64,000 bases of DNA from Marsupella aquatica (taxonomy: Eukaryota > Marchantiophyta). Each line of letters begins with the position of its first letter. The stretch's first letter is position 1. Of this stretch, positions 13,538 to 24,240 are shown one piece after another. Both the position numbers and the translations under genes were made by a program. Under the pieces are notes generated by a model. It had not been told where the DNA came from, made no database searches, and was given only the letters and a program-made list of their open reading frames with translations. Location: positions 18,724,001 to 18,788,000 of the forward strand of contig OZ316894.1 in assembly GCA_973895155.1 (NCBI GenBank), read 5' to 3'.

Positions 13538-14435
13538 ATGGAACGTGCTCAATTCGAACAATGGACAGCTGATCGGGCATTGTCTGATGATGACATTGAA
13601 GATGTCTTTGCCGATCACATCACCCAACTGCTTGAAGAAAGTGACATGCTAGAAGAGATGTCCGATGTTTTGAATCAAACACATGGAGGTTCGATAATTG
13701 GCCGCTCCCCAAACATATTTTGGAATCATGTTGCAGGCCACAATCGAATTTGGGGAGATTACTTCTCACAGTTTGCAGCATTTCCACCTCACTTGTTTAG
13801 GAGGCGGTTTCGGATGAGAAGGCAACTCTTTGTCCGCATTCACAATAAGATTCTCCTTGACGATCATTACTTTGTGCAGAGGCCCGATGCTGTTGGGAAA
13901 CCAGGCCTCAGCAACATCCAAGAAATGATAGCAACTTTGCGGATGATGTGCTATGGTACGTCAGGATTGGAGAGTCTACTACCATATTTGCCTTTAAGCA
14001 CTTTGTGGAAGCTATAGTGAATTTCTTTGGATACGAATACCTTCGGCATCCTACAGAGGAGGATGTACGAAGGCACATGGAGATCAATCGAAAGCGAGGC
14101 TTCCCAAGAATGTTTGGGTCCCTGGATTGCACTCACTGGACATGGAAGAATTGCCCAGTGGGAGAGCAAGGCCAATTTTGAGACAAGGATGGTTTAAATT
14201 CAATTGTCCTTGAAGCAATTGCAACCTCAGACCTCTGGATATGGCATGCCTTTGCTAGTATTCCTGGATCTAATAATGACATCAATGTCATTGATAGATC
14301 TCTACTCTTGGTGAACTTGTTGAATGGGGTAGCTCCAAATGTTACATTTTCTGTGAACGGCCATGAGTACAAAATGTTCTATCTCCTGGGGGATGGCATC
14401 TACCCTGACTACACCATCTTTATGAAAACCATAGC
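13538..14435 (+). pseudogene. Harbinger transposase, 5' part (broken)
   Basis: The likely start is the ATG at 13538 (MERAQFEQW). FRRRFRMRRQLFVRIHNKI is the typical plant Harbinger N-terminal region. Between about 13953 and 13962 a small deletion (roughly eight codons relative to the family) shifts the frame; the conserved YVRIGEST...EEDVRRHMEINRKRGFP then follows in another frame. First catalytic Asp is in GSLDCTHW, the second in GSNNDINVID. A TGA at 14179-14181 interrupts the frame and would fit decay of a CGA (Arg) codon. The gene is cut at 14435 by the nested insertion, and its third catalytic residue lies in the 3' part at 19121-19462. Confidence 0.93.
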
Positions 14436-14550
14436 TGTGATGCCTAGCCAGGAATCACTTGGCCAGTTAAGTGGGTAAAGCAAGAATGCACCCTAGAAAC
14501 ACCTTAGTATAGGGACCAAACAAGGAAAATATAAACAATTAGGGGCGACT

Positions 14551-17500
14551 ATGGAACCCGGGCCGAGGCCGGAGGTAAGGACGCTGGGGGTGAGAACTCG
14601 ATTAGGGTTAGGGCGCGCTAAGCATCGGCGGCTAGGAAGGATCAACGGGAGGAAGGACCGGAAGAGGAGAGGGGTAAGGAGCGCTTGCAGGAGATGGTGG
14701 CTCATTTGTGAGCACGAACTAGGCAGACGACTACGAGAGGCCAACTACTGTCAGCTGCTTAGGCAAGCACTCGGGGAGAGAGTAGATACCGACGATCGAC
14801 CTAAGGAGGGTATGAGCAACGTCAATCAAGCGGCACATTTCTGGGGATGCCTGTTCGAACGGGCAACTGAGTACATCAAGACTTACGAGGACGAAGAATC
14901 AGAAAGGGCAGCTCGAGAATGGCAAGAGCTCGCTCGATTGTGGGAGCTGCAGAAGACGGCTTTCTTAGGAGGCAAACTCATCAAGGACGAGTTCTTGTGG
15001 ACTCCTACTTCCAATCAACTCGACGATCTTTTGTTTTGCGAAGACAGAATCATCGGCATTCGAGAGGCCATCAAGAACTACAACGACATACACTGGGAAT
15101 TGAAGGGTAGCACGGAAAGGTGGACCCAGGCAACGGTGCTAGGAGAAACCTCCACGGCAGCAGAGATGAAGAGGAAGGGAGCCGTCAACGATGAAGCCAC
15201 CCCGGCAAAAAGAACGAGGTCGGCGGCACCAAAGAAGCTAGCCGAGCAGCAGAGCAGGAGGCAGGGAGAAGCCGAAGAGGAGGAGGTCGATCCCATCAAT
15301 GCCATTCCAACCAGGGATGACACCTGGAAAGGCTGGGCGGCAACCCTACCAGTGGAGGTGCAACTACATTTTGCACGGGAGGAGGATGCATGCTTTACGG
15401 CCATGCAGACCAAGAAGTACCAAGGCTTCATGGCCGGATCCGGCTTAAAGGCCTTTGTAAGATTACCATGGCTGAAGCCGGAGGTACCAGATTCAGACCT
15501 ATTAGAATTCGTGGGGTCATGGGAACCCGAGACCAATTGCACGAGGATATATGGGAAGGATTTCTATCTTACTCCCAAGGTGATTGCCGAAGTGTTTGGC
15601 TTGCCGATAGGCAATAAGACCAAAGTTGATACCAGGAAGACCTTGCCTGACAAGGAGTTCCGGTCGTTCCCCGGGCCATCAACGAAGAATGGCTTCTTCC
15701 GAAACACCTGCACCAACCCGCACATAGGAGAGATGATCGACTTCTTGCGGGTGACCATGCACTGTAACTTGCCGAGGGCAGAGATCGGCAAGGCACAGGT
15801 CTATCTGGCAGAGAGGCCAGACCCAAGCCGGGACTACAACGGGTACCTCCTCAACCAATTGAAGAAGATCTTAAAGGAGGAGCAGCAGGTAATCGGCATG
15901 GGGAGCGTGTCACGGCTTGGCTATCACATGCCGCTGTTGTGCCGGTATGCCAGAGGTCAGACCTTTGCCCCACTACTTCCCCTGCAGGTAAGGACACCCG
16001 AGGAAGCTCCAGCACCGAGGCCGGTAGCAGAGAAGCCTCAACCACCTGTTAGCCCTACGATTGATCAGGTGTTTAGGCCAAGGAAGGAAGACTTGCCGAT
16101 GCAGCAACCAGGCATGCAGAATCTGCTGAAACTGCTGGAGAAAGAAAGGAGATCGGCATCGGCAACGACAACGGCAACGACAACAATGCAGGACACTGCC
16201 CCAGAGGTCAACCTAAGCAGACTTAGAAGGGAAAACCCCTTTACCGGAAGTAAGGAGATCAGGCCAGAATCCAAGCCGGGTGTTCGAATGTACGTGGGAG
16301 TCTCAAGCTCTGAATCTGAGGCAGAATTGCCTGAAGCTCCTACCGACGAAGAGGAGAGGGAGAAGCAGGAAGTCCAAGAAGTAGAGGAGGCAGTGGAGGA
16401 CTACAGCCATGATAACTCCGACTATGGGTCGGACCATCACGTTCCAGTAGTAAGAACCTGTGGCCGGTTTATCCCCACACTTCCAAGGGTAGTACGAGGG
16501 GACCCCAACCAGCAGAGTAGCCCTGAGTCTCCCCCACCAGATGTTGCTCCCCCGAGCTTTGACGGCATAAAACAGACGGCGCAGGAATTTTAGGAGCGAA
16601 TCAGGCAGGAAGAGGAGGCAGCCCTGGCTAGGGAAAAGGATTTGCTAGGAGGAGATTGGCCGAAGGACATCAGGCGGCTAGCCAAAAAAGGAAGCAAACC
16701 TCTAGCCACGATTGAAGAGATCCGCAAGACAGCTTGGGAGCAGAGGCCGCGATGGGCGATGCCGATCACTTCTACTTACTCCACCTACGCTAAGAATAGA
16801 GCCATGGAGTATGGTGAGATGTGTGGGGAACTTGCGCTCGGCATCTTTGGGGAGGAGTTGGAGGTAGGACCCTTTTTCCATAGGGAGCAGTTGGAGAAGC
16901 ACCAATTAGAAGAAGCGGTGGCTTTAGAGAGAAGCAAGAAGGACGAGGTCATCCGACGGCTTAGGAGGATGGAAGCCGAGATTGAAGATCTAGGGGCGGC
17001 CAAGAAAGCCCAAGATGAACTATGGATTAAGCGGCATGAGCTGAACATCATGCAGGGGCAATTGGACACCGCGCAGGCTGATAATCAGATTATCAAGGAT
17101 AAACTGACTCAGACCCAGGGAGAATTGGCCGACGCGATCAAAGAGAGGGAGAAGTGGAAGCGAGAGCTGAGGAATGCAGAGGAGGCCCACATAATAGCCA
17201 ACAACCGGGCCATGGCGGAGACCCAAAGAAAGGAATGGGCGTTGAAAGGGGAGCTCAAGAAAATCCGCGGAGCCCTTGAGCAGAAGGAGGCCGAGTTAGG
17301 GAAATCCTATCAAGGGATTATGGCACTACAACAGGAGCTTGCGTCCCTGACGGCCAGCTTCAAGGCCGACCTACGGGAGAAGGACGAGATGCTCGATCAG
17401 ACTTACGCCAAGATGAACTAGATGGAGTCTGTCATCATTGCAGAGCTCGACAAGGAGCTACGAGCAACTCGGGAGGAGAGGGCTACCTTGAAGAAAGAAT

Positions 17501-18201
17501 TGGAGGAAGCCCACAGGGAATTGGAGGAAGCCAAAAACGAGCTGGAGGAGGCACGCAAGGACCTAGATGAGACGCAGGAGGAGTTGGAGGAAATCACGAG
17601 GAAGATGGAGAACCTACAGCGGCGGGCCGACAACCAAACAGAGCGGCTGAAGAAACAAGCCGCAGTATTTAAGTGCTTGTCTTCATCAGGCCCAACTCCA
17701 ATTGGGGCAACCAAGTTACCAGGAGTGGTACTGGCTGGAGAACAAGCCGCGCCACCTGCACCAGTGCCGGAAGAAAGTGGGAAGGGGAAGGGACCAGCTG
17801 CCGAACCAGAAAAGAAGAAGCGAAAACCTTTAGGGTCAAGGAGTAATACGACTCCACAGGCCGTGGTGACCAAGGAGGTAGACCCAGCACCAACCTTCGG
17901 CATGAACACGGCAATAGATCCCGCTATCACCAAAGGTGGGGATGGTGCGGCCCAAGCCGAACTACTCAGTAATGAGACCGGTATCCCAGATCCGCCTCTT
18001 GAGCAGGCCGGGGAGACCGTAGCCGAGGCTGAGGTCGTAGCCGGGAATGATTCCCGAGCCGATGCCGATGGTGGACCCAGTCAGGCCGATGGAGAGTTGA
18101 CTCAGTCAAGGGCAGGTAATCTGTCAGAGAATGAACCTACGGCAGTGGCTGAGGAGGAAGCGTTGGGGGCGTCCATTGAGGATCCACCACCGGTGTCGTG
18201 A
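14551..18201 (+). pseudogene. Long gag-like / plant-mobile-domain-like frame with two TAG stops, about 1,217 codons
   Basis: One reading frame from the ATG at 14551 runs to TGA at 18199-18201 and is interrupted only by TAG at 16591-16593 and 17419-17421; no frameshift is needed. Codons 1-270 are basic, then charged. About 275-470 resembles the 'plant mobile domain / putative plant transposon protein' group, with LPWLKPEVPDSDLLEFVGSW, YLTPKVIAEVFGLP and HMPLLCRYARG. A Pro-rich and acidic linker (480-680) follows. About 700-1030 is strongly heptad-like coiled coil (repeats such as LEEAHRELEEAKNELEEA). The tail is acidic, Ala/Gly-rich. No protease, integrase, RT or zinc knuckle was seen. The function is unknown; a structural gag-like role is an inference from the coiled coil and context. 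Confidence 0.8.
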
Positions 18202-19120
18202 CGGTGCAAGGGCGCCGTTCCTTTTAGGAAAGGCGGACGTGGAGGTAGGAGACGTGAGTGGGCAGGGCGGGCGCTGATCTCCAAGTTTAGGATTAGGATC
18301 AGGACCAGGAGCGGCCCTGACACTTAGCTTAGTGGGATTGCGGTTCCACTGGTAGGAGCAACACTTGTGCTCCTGCCTTGCTGTACATAGGTAGATCCGG
18401 GCAAGTAGATTACTGTTAGGTAGATTAGGCTTACGCTACAAAGAATTAGGCGGATCCACTACCAGGATAAGTACCTGGGCAGCGGGGAGCTCAGGGCCTC
18501 TTCTTTAGCAAGTTTTTAGTTTGCACCAGCCGGGCTGGGATCAAGTAGTAAGAGAAGCTCTCGGTTAGTCATACTGTGACCTTGTGTATATTCATGTTTC
18601 CTCATGCCTAAGAGCTGAATAGAGTTGGCCTCACGGCTTAGTTCGCAGAGCTTGTGTATGAGATGAACTGTTTGTATGGCAAGTGCATGGTATGACTCAG
18701 TCAGAAGGAGTCATTTTGCTATTTGTGTGTCGCATTAACTTGTGTGAAGAGTGCCCACATCAACTAATAGAGGAAGGAAAGTAAGCAGGGGAGTGAGAGT
18801 TGGATGTGTTGAGCTGAGAGAGGTCTTAGCGGCTTAACCAAGCCTATTGGGGATCATTCCGGCGGCGGAATCCAAACATACCTAACCAGAAGGAGAGGAA
18901 GACAAGGGAAGGCCTAGATTAGGCCGGCTACGTATCTCATGACCCGATGAAGGATCTGTCCAGTATATGTGTGTAAAGGGCTAATAGTAATAGTAGAAAG
19001 AAGTTAGCAGCGTCCCATGCCGCTAAGCCGCGGAAACGGCCTCGCCAGGTGCGAAACCTGCGGGAATCGGCTTGAACTGGGGGGGTTTCTTGGGTTTAGG
19101 GAGCCATGGGACGCACCACA
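18202..19120. other. Non-coding 3' part of the nested element
   Basis: This 920-bp stretch lies between the ORF stop and the element end. It contains no supported ORF. A G-run at 19079-19085 close to the right end could be a polypurine-tract remnant, but no 3' LTR can be delimited after it. Confidence 0.5.
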
Positions 19121-19462
19121 ATAGCCAATCCTCAAGGGGCGAAGAGGAAATGGTATGCCAAGCGACAAGAGTCAGTGCGGAAAGATGTGGAGCGATGTTT
19201 TGGTGTGCTTCAAGCCCGGTTTGCAATGGTGAAGAACCCTGCACGATGGTGGAGCCGAGATCAGATGCAGTTGATATGGAAAGCAGCAGTGATTTTACAC
19301 AACATGATCATTGAGGACGAGGCAGACAAACTTGAGTTGACACAAGATTATTTGTTTAAGAGGAATGAGGCTCAGTGGCAGCACAGGCCACGACCTCCAC
19401 TGACATTTGCAGGGCTGACACACAATGTGGAATTGCCAACGCTGAAAGAGCTCATCAACTGA
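19121..19462 (+). pseudogene. Harbinger transposase, 3' part
   Basis: This resumes the transposase directly after the nested element with ANPQGAKRKWYAKRQES. It contains RKDVERCFGVLQARFA, whose Glu is the third catalytic residue of the DDE triad, and the conserved VILHNMIIEDEAD. It ends at TGA 19460-19462 in the usual place. The frame of this part is intact. A frame open from an upstream ATG at 19106 is within the insertion and is an artefact of the junction. Confidence 0.93.
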
Positions 19463-19708
19463 AGGAGGATCTGGTAGAACATTTGTGGCAAATCAGAGGT
19501 GAGGAAGACGAGGAGTGATTTAGTGATCAGCAGTTGATATAGTTCAGCCTGGTACCGTTTTATTTTCACAAAAAGCTCTGTTTGAGCAATGTACCCTAAA
19601 TTGTGGAACTCAATTCAAAGCCCCGGTTCGATCAATGCGTATGGAATTTGAGTTGGAGTCTTCCCCTTCTCCTTCCCTATCACATGTGGTGCCCATTGGA
19701 CTCGCACA

Positions 19709-19886
19709 AGCGATGCTGAAAGGTAACCACACAATTAATTGCAATTCGTGTGTGTACAACGTCTAGTACCCACACAATAACTCCACGGTACACAGCTTTG
19801 GTATGCACGTCTTCACACAATCTCACACAGCCTCGCGAGGCAGACGTGCATACCAAAGCTGTGTACCGTGGAGTTTCAGCATCGCT
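19709..19886. repeat. Perfect 32-bp inverted repeat (hairpin) with split outer arms
   Basis: The inner arms at 19781-19812 and 19842-19873 are perfect reverse complements (CTCCACGGTACACAGCTTTG... and its complement) separated by a 29-bp loop that itself contains GCCTCGCGAGGC. A further 13-bp match, AGCGATGCTGAAA at 19709-19721 and its complement at 19874-19886, is contiguous with the inner arm on the right but separated from it by 59 bp on the left. It lies inside the Harbinger element, downstream of the transposase. Confidence 0.95.
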
Positions 19887-19904
19887 AAAACTTTTCAGCA
19901 TCGC

Positions 19905-19944
19905 CTGAACATGCCTCTGTATTCCTGAACATGCCTCTGTATTC
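19905..19944. repeat. Perfect 20-bp tandem duplication
   Basis: CTGAACATGCCTCTGTATTC occurs twice in tandem without a mismatch, immediately right of the inverted repeat. Confidence 0.95.
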
Positions 19945-20099
19945 CTGAATCCCAATTATGTGGGTTCCCATCTCCCTAAGGGTCCACCCACAACGCCGTC
20001 CATCACCATCGGGATCACCATCTCCTTTGATTCTTTGAGTTCAGCATCTCCATTTACTTTAGGCAAGTTGTTTGGCGTATATCCTTGATTTTCTGCACT

Positions 20100-20575
20100 A
20101 TGGCGAGGCCAAAGGTTGTCGTTAAAAGACATGGCAAGAATGTCGTTGTCTTGAGTGGTGCAGACGTGATTATGTTGTCAAGCAATTCCGAAGACGTTGC
20201 TCTTGCTACCACACCATCTTCACAGCATGTGGGGGAGGGCAGCTCATCCCAGGCTCGGTCCAGCCCCCCCGTAGTGGCACCCGTTGTTGACGAGGGCAGC
20301 GCTGTGCAAGCAAGACCTGTGACTCCGGCCCCGGTAGTGGCACCGCATGCAGGTACTAGAAAATGTAGCCCCACCATTTCAAGAGGAGTACTACATTCCA
20401 ATTGTCCCAAGACCGAAGTTCAAGGCTTGAAGGAAGGCACGAGCTATTGTTCGATTTGAGGTCGAGAAAGAGGAGAGAGAGAAGGAATGGAGGGACAATC
20501 CTTCCAACTTGTCTTCTGACTCGGAGGATGGCCAACTTGATTCCAATGGCTATAGATGGGAGTGGCCATCTCCCT
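20100..20575 (+). pseudogene. Third, decayed reading frame of the Harbinger element
   Basis: A frame from the ATG at 20100 (MARPKVVVKRHGKN, then Ser/Pro/Val-rich sequence) appears to continue in a second frame from about 20352 (VLENVAPPFQEEYYIPIVP). After a TGA near 20427 it goes on as a charged, acidic tail (VEKEEREKEW, LSSDSEDGQLDSNG) to TGA near 20570. The composition looks like a real but degraded protein. A GCAG/GTACTA junction near 20350 could instead be a splice donor. I recognise no family. It may be an extra element gene or a captured host fragment. Confidence 0.45.
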
Positions 20576-20914
20576 GAGGATTCATACTCTGCAGATGATG
20601 TGCGAAAAGGAGTTGGCCATGTTTTTTTGGATCGATAGAGCTCAGCACTGTTAGGCAGATAAGCTCCATTGGACACCGGGTTGCACACAACATTATGATT
20701 ACACAATCATGGCTGCAAACACTTAGCAATTTGTAGACACAATGTGGTTCTTCAACAGAGGAAATGTGGATACATTTGCCATGCAATATAAAAATGGCAG
20801 TCTGTATTCCTGAATTCAATCATGTACATTGTCCCAGGCATGATTACTTTATTCAATGAGTCTGACCTCTATTCAATGCCCTCACATTGCTTGCTATTTG
20901 ATTGTCTGGTAGAA

Positions 20915-22125
20915 CTACATGAAGCTATATAAATTGGTAAAGTCTTGGTACTGGATGGAGGTCTGCGGATAGGCCTCCATCCATGGCTGACTTTCATTGT
21001 GCATCGGCGTTTCGCTTTCGCCCCGAACCAAATTGTGGGCGTCCTCTCCAACCGGAGGCGAGTCTTCCAGGTCATCAACATCTTCACCATCGTCTTCCCC
21101 GTCCTCCCCTTCATCGCCATGGAATTGATTGGTACTGCCCTCTCTATGTGTGAGATTTGGTGGCACATTCTCTTGGTCTTGCATTGTCCTGGTGAGGGAC
21201 ATAGATTCCTTCCTCAAGGGTTCCACTGATTTGAGTTGCTTCATGAGCTGCACTCTGCCACCTCCCTCTTCTTTCTCAAAAAATTTTGTGCCTGCTCATC
21301 GAGGTTTCCCATGTTCAGGGAAAACAATTGGATTTCATACACATCCTCCATGGCTCGAGCTCTCCGATTTAACGCAGCTGCAATTGCAGACGTCGATTCT
21401 GCCAATGAGCTCTTGTTCTTCAACGCCTTTCTCTCCAATGCAGCCAACTCTTTAGCTTTTTTGTTACCAATCGGGCGATCGGTAACCATCTCAGGTGTAG
21501 CACTCTCTTTTGTGGGGCTATCATCATCGGCCAAATCGATTGCTTCACTTTCTCCATCTCGGGAATTTCTGGCCTTCTTCCGCTTGGAGGCTCGCTCGAG
21601 ATGCTTGTCGTTCAATTGTGCTGCAACCTGCCACTTTGGAGAATCCTTGAGGATTTTCCAGGCGCCATCCATAGTAAACTGCAAACCCTTCTTGTGAGTT
21701 TGCTGGTAAAGTGCCTTCGCCTTCTCCATTTGCTCCTCTTCGTTTGTGCCAGACTCATTCAGCTCAATGATAGTTGACATGGCTCCAGTAAACTTTGCAC
21801 AATCATGGTTGATCTCGCTCCATTTTGATCCCAATGAGCGAATCGACCTTGGGACGTTCTTGACGACACCTGGGAACTTCCTCCTGAATTCAGACATGGC
21901 CTTCGTGAAATGAGCCTCAATCTTGGTCCAGTACACATCAGACTTTTGTTGGGCTCCCACAGCTGAGCAATTGCTGCATGCAAGCCACGATCGCGCAATC
22001 TGCTCAATCTCAATGTTTGAGAAATTGGCTTGTTTCTTGCCCTTGCCCTTGGCAGACACATCCACTGGAGCCATGTTGGGAGAGGCCTGCAAATTTGCCA
22101 CAGGGAGCACAGGAAACCTACCCAA
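20915..22125 (-). pseudogene. Myb/SANT-like, NAM-associated partner protein of Harbinger, one frameshift
   Basis: The minus-strand frame 22125-21241 encodes 294 residues. Residues ~30-115 form a trihelix/SANT-like DNA-binding region (FSNIEIEQIARSWLACS, YWTKIEAHF, RSIRSLGSKWSEINHDC), and ~150-290 match the C-terminal region seen in 'NAM-associated' Harbinger proteins (SPKWQ...KRPxGxKKAKE-like DRPIGNKKAKELAAL). It stops at 21241-21243, but the next frame, entered near 21250, continues plausibly (VQLMKQLKSVEPLRKES) to an acidic tail ending at 20915. A one-base loss is therefore likely, for a full length near 400 residues. Family proteins help the transposase bind element ends and enter the nucleus. 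It is transcribed opposite to the transposase, as is common for these elements. Confidence 0.85.
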
Positions 22126-22499
22126 TCAACACTTCAAGTTTCAGAACGCACGCTTGGAAAACGTGTATTTGCCATCCCCAATTCCAATGTTGTAGAGTGG
22201 AATCTCGAGTTGAAGCGGGAAACGCTTCAGTTTGCATTTGGGAAATTCGCGCGGATGACCTCCTTCCCGCATGGAGCACAACCGCTCCACGACCGTCAGA
22301 TCATGATCTGGAGAAACCCCGTTGAGGGCCAAATTATACAGTCAATGCGCTATGCGAGGCACACTTTAGCGTTCGCGTAAGCTGAAACCCCGTATGCGGG
22401 ATGTGCTATAGCGTTAGCGGCATCCCATTGGGCTTGGTTTTTTCCCTCTGTCTTACGGGGTTTGGTTAAGATAGCGTTAGCGTAATGGACCCAGCAACG

Positions 22500-22512
22500 G
22501 TTGGAGATGCTC
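22500..22512 (-). repeat. Right terminal inverted repeat of Harbinger element
   Basis: Reverse complement of GAGCATCTCCAAC, followed by target duplication TAA (22513-22515). Confidence 0.95.
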
Positions 22513-22829
22513 TAAGTCCCACATATAGGTCTATCCTATTTATGACATAAACATTGCGGCAAAAATTGGGTGATCCTCTAGGTGGACTAAGAGTCAACTC
22601 ACATGTTAAAGTCCTTAACATTACAACCCTCAATATTGGCAAAACATTAGAGAAAAAGTATATCTTGTCCGACAACAATATCTGCTGCATTGTGCAGAGC
22701 AACTCTTGCAATGACAGAACCTCACAATCTGTGTCCCGTTCGAGGTTTTTTTTTGCTGGAGTTTGGGACCTCAAGGACCAGAAACTCTCTGGGCCGTGTC
22801 CTTGTCACTCCTAATTTCTGCCATTAGAC

Positions 22830-24240
22830 GTGGCAGGGGAGGAGGTCAAGGCATTTGTCCTCTCGCCACTTATATTTGTTGAGTCAATATTGGGGTAGGA
22901 AAATGTAGGGCTAGTCACAGCCGAGTTGAATCTAATCACAAAATCTTCTAACTCTAGGCTGACAAGGGCTAATTGCTCTATAATCATAATCATCAATACA
23001 GAAAAAAGTACACATGGGGGAGTACGTTGATTTTGAAGAGAGGAGAGGGGCTGTTCTCTCGCCACTTATATTTGTCAATTTTTGAGTCAATTTTGAGTCA
23101 ATTTTGGGGTAGGAAAATGTAGGGCTAGTCACAGCCGAGTTGGATCTAATCAAAAAATCTTCTAACCCTAGGCTGACAAGGGCTAATTGTCTATAATCAT
23201 CCATACACAAAAAAGTACACATGGGGGATTACGTTGATTTAAAGAGAGGAGAGGGGCTGCTGTCTCGCCACTTACATTTATCATTTGTGAGTAAATTTTG
23301 GGGTAAGAAAATGTAGGGCTAGTCACAGCCGTGTTGGATCTAATCAAAAAATCTTCTAACCCTAGGCTGACAAGGGCTGATTGCTCATAATTATCCATAA
23401 AAGAAAAAGTACACATGGGGCATGATGTTGATTTGACGAGAGGAGACTCGGAGAGTGGCTCTTCTCTCGCCACTTATATTTGTGAGTCAATATTGGGGTA
23501 AGAAAATAAAATGTAGGGCAACTGTAGTCACAGCCAAGTTGGATCTAATCAAAAAATCTTCTAACCCTAGGCTGACAAGGGCTAATTGCTCATAATCATC
23601 CATAAAGGAAAAAGTACACATGCAGTTGCTTTGACGAGAGGAGACTCGGAGAGGGGCTCTTCTCTCGCCACTTATATTTGTGAGTCCAATATTGGGGTAA
23701 GAAAATAAAATGTAGGGCAACTGTAGTCACAGCCGAGTTGGATCTAATCAAAAAATCTTCTAACCCTAGGCTGACAAGGGCTAATTGCTCATAATCATCC
23801 ATAAAGGAAAAAGTACACATGGGGTTGATTTGACGAGAGGAGACTCGGAGAGGGGCTCTTCTCTCGCCACTTATATTTGTGAGTCCAATATTGGGGTAAG
23901 AAAATAAAATGTAGGGCAACTGTAGTCACAGCCGAGTTGGATCTAATCAAAAAATCTTCTAACCCTAGGCTGACAAGGGCTAATTGCTCATAATCATCCA
24001 TAAAGGAAAAAGTACACATGGGGTTGATTTGACGAGAGGAGACTCGGAGAGGGGCTCTTCTCTCGCCACTTATATTTGTGAGTCCAATATTGGGGTAAGA
24101 AAATAAAATGTAGGGCAACTGTAGTCACAGCCGAGTTGGATCTAATCAAAAAAATCTTCTAACCCTAGGCTGACAAAGGGCTAAAGTACACGCGGGGGAT
24201 TCCGTTGATTTGAAGAGAGGAGAGGGGCCACTGTACAGAA
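22830..24240. repeat. Satellite-like tandem array, about 199-bp unit x 7
   Basis: The anchor ATCTTCTAACCCTAGGCTGA recurs near 22946, 23158, 23350, 23558, 23757, 23956 and 24153. Spacing is 190-213 bp in the left part and exactly 199 bp in the two central units. The central copies are almost identical, while the outer ones are more diverged and differ by short indels, as expected from unequal exchange. Each unit carries CTCTCGCCACTTATATTTGTGAG and GTACACATGGGG. Minus-strand ORFs within it (about 107 codons) are by-products of the repeat. Confidence 0.95.

Larger units (their letters stand above)
14436..19120 (+). mobile_element. Nested 4,685-bp retroelement-like insertion with 5-bp duplication ATAGC
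   Basis: ATAGC occurs at 14431-14435 and again at 19121-19125. Removing one copy plus the intervening DNA joins the transposase frame exactly across KTIANPQG, which fixes both boundaries. The termini are TGTGATGC... and ...CACCACA (TG...CA, with a short imperfect inverted match TGTGRTGC). TG...CA plus a 5-bp duplication is the signature of integrase-mediated LTR-element insertion. However, no direct terminal repeat is visible: only 115 bp precede the ORF, and the 920 bp after it do not repeat that sequence. No primer site was recognised and there is no reverse transcriptase. Possible explanations are a LARD-like derivative with lost or highly diverged LTRs, or an unfamiliar element class. Confidence 0.88.
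12890..22512. mobile_element. PIF/Harbinger DNA transposon, 9.6 kb, non-autonomous now
   Basis: The ends are a 13-bp perfect inverted repeat, GAGCATCTCCAAC, at 12890-12902 and (reverse complement) 22500-22512, with weaker matching for about ten more bases. The element is flanked by the 3-bp duplication TAA at 12887-12889 and 22513-22515. The TWA target and this terminus are typical of plant PIF/Harbinger elements. Inside are a DDE transposase on + and the usual Myb/SANT-like partner gene on -, plus a third decayed frame and a 4,685-bp nested insertion. Without the insertion and one duplication the element is about 4.9 kb, a normal size. Both element genes are disrupted, so it cannot move by itself. 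Confidence 0.95.

Noticed and set aside
19023-19314. ORFs crossing the right boundary of the nested element
   Set aside because: They combine insertion sequence with transposase sequence and have no independent support; the true frame restarts at 19121.
19621-19640. GGTTCGATCAATGC resembling a tRNA T-arm
   Set aside because: No acceptor stem, D-arm or anticodon arm could be folded around it.
22811-24118. Series of similar minus-strand ORFs of 77-107 codons
   Set aside because: They result from the 199-bp tandem repeat; frames shift between units and no domain is recognisable.
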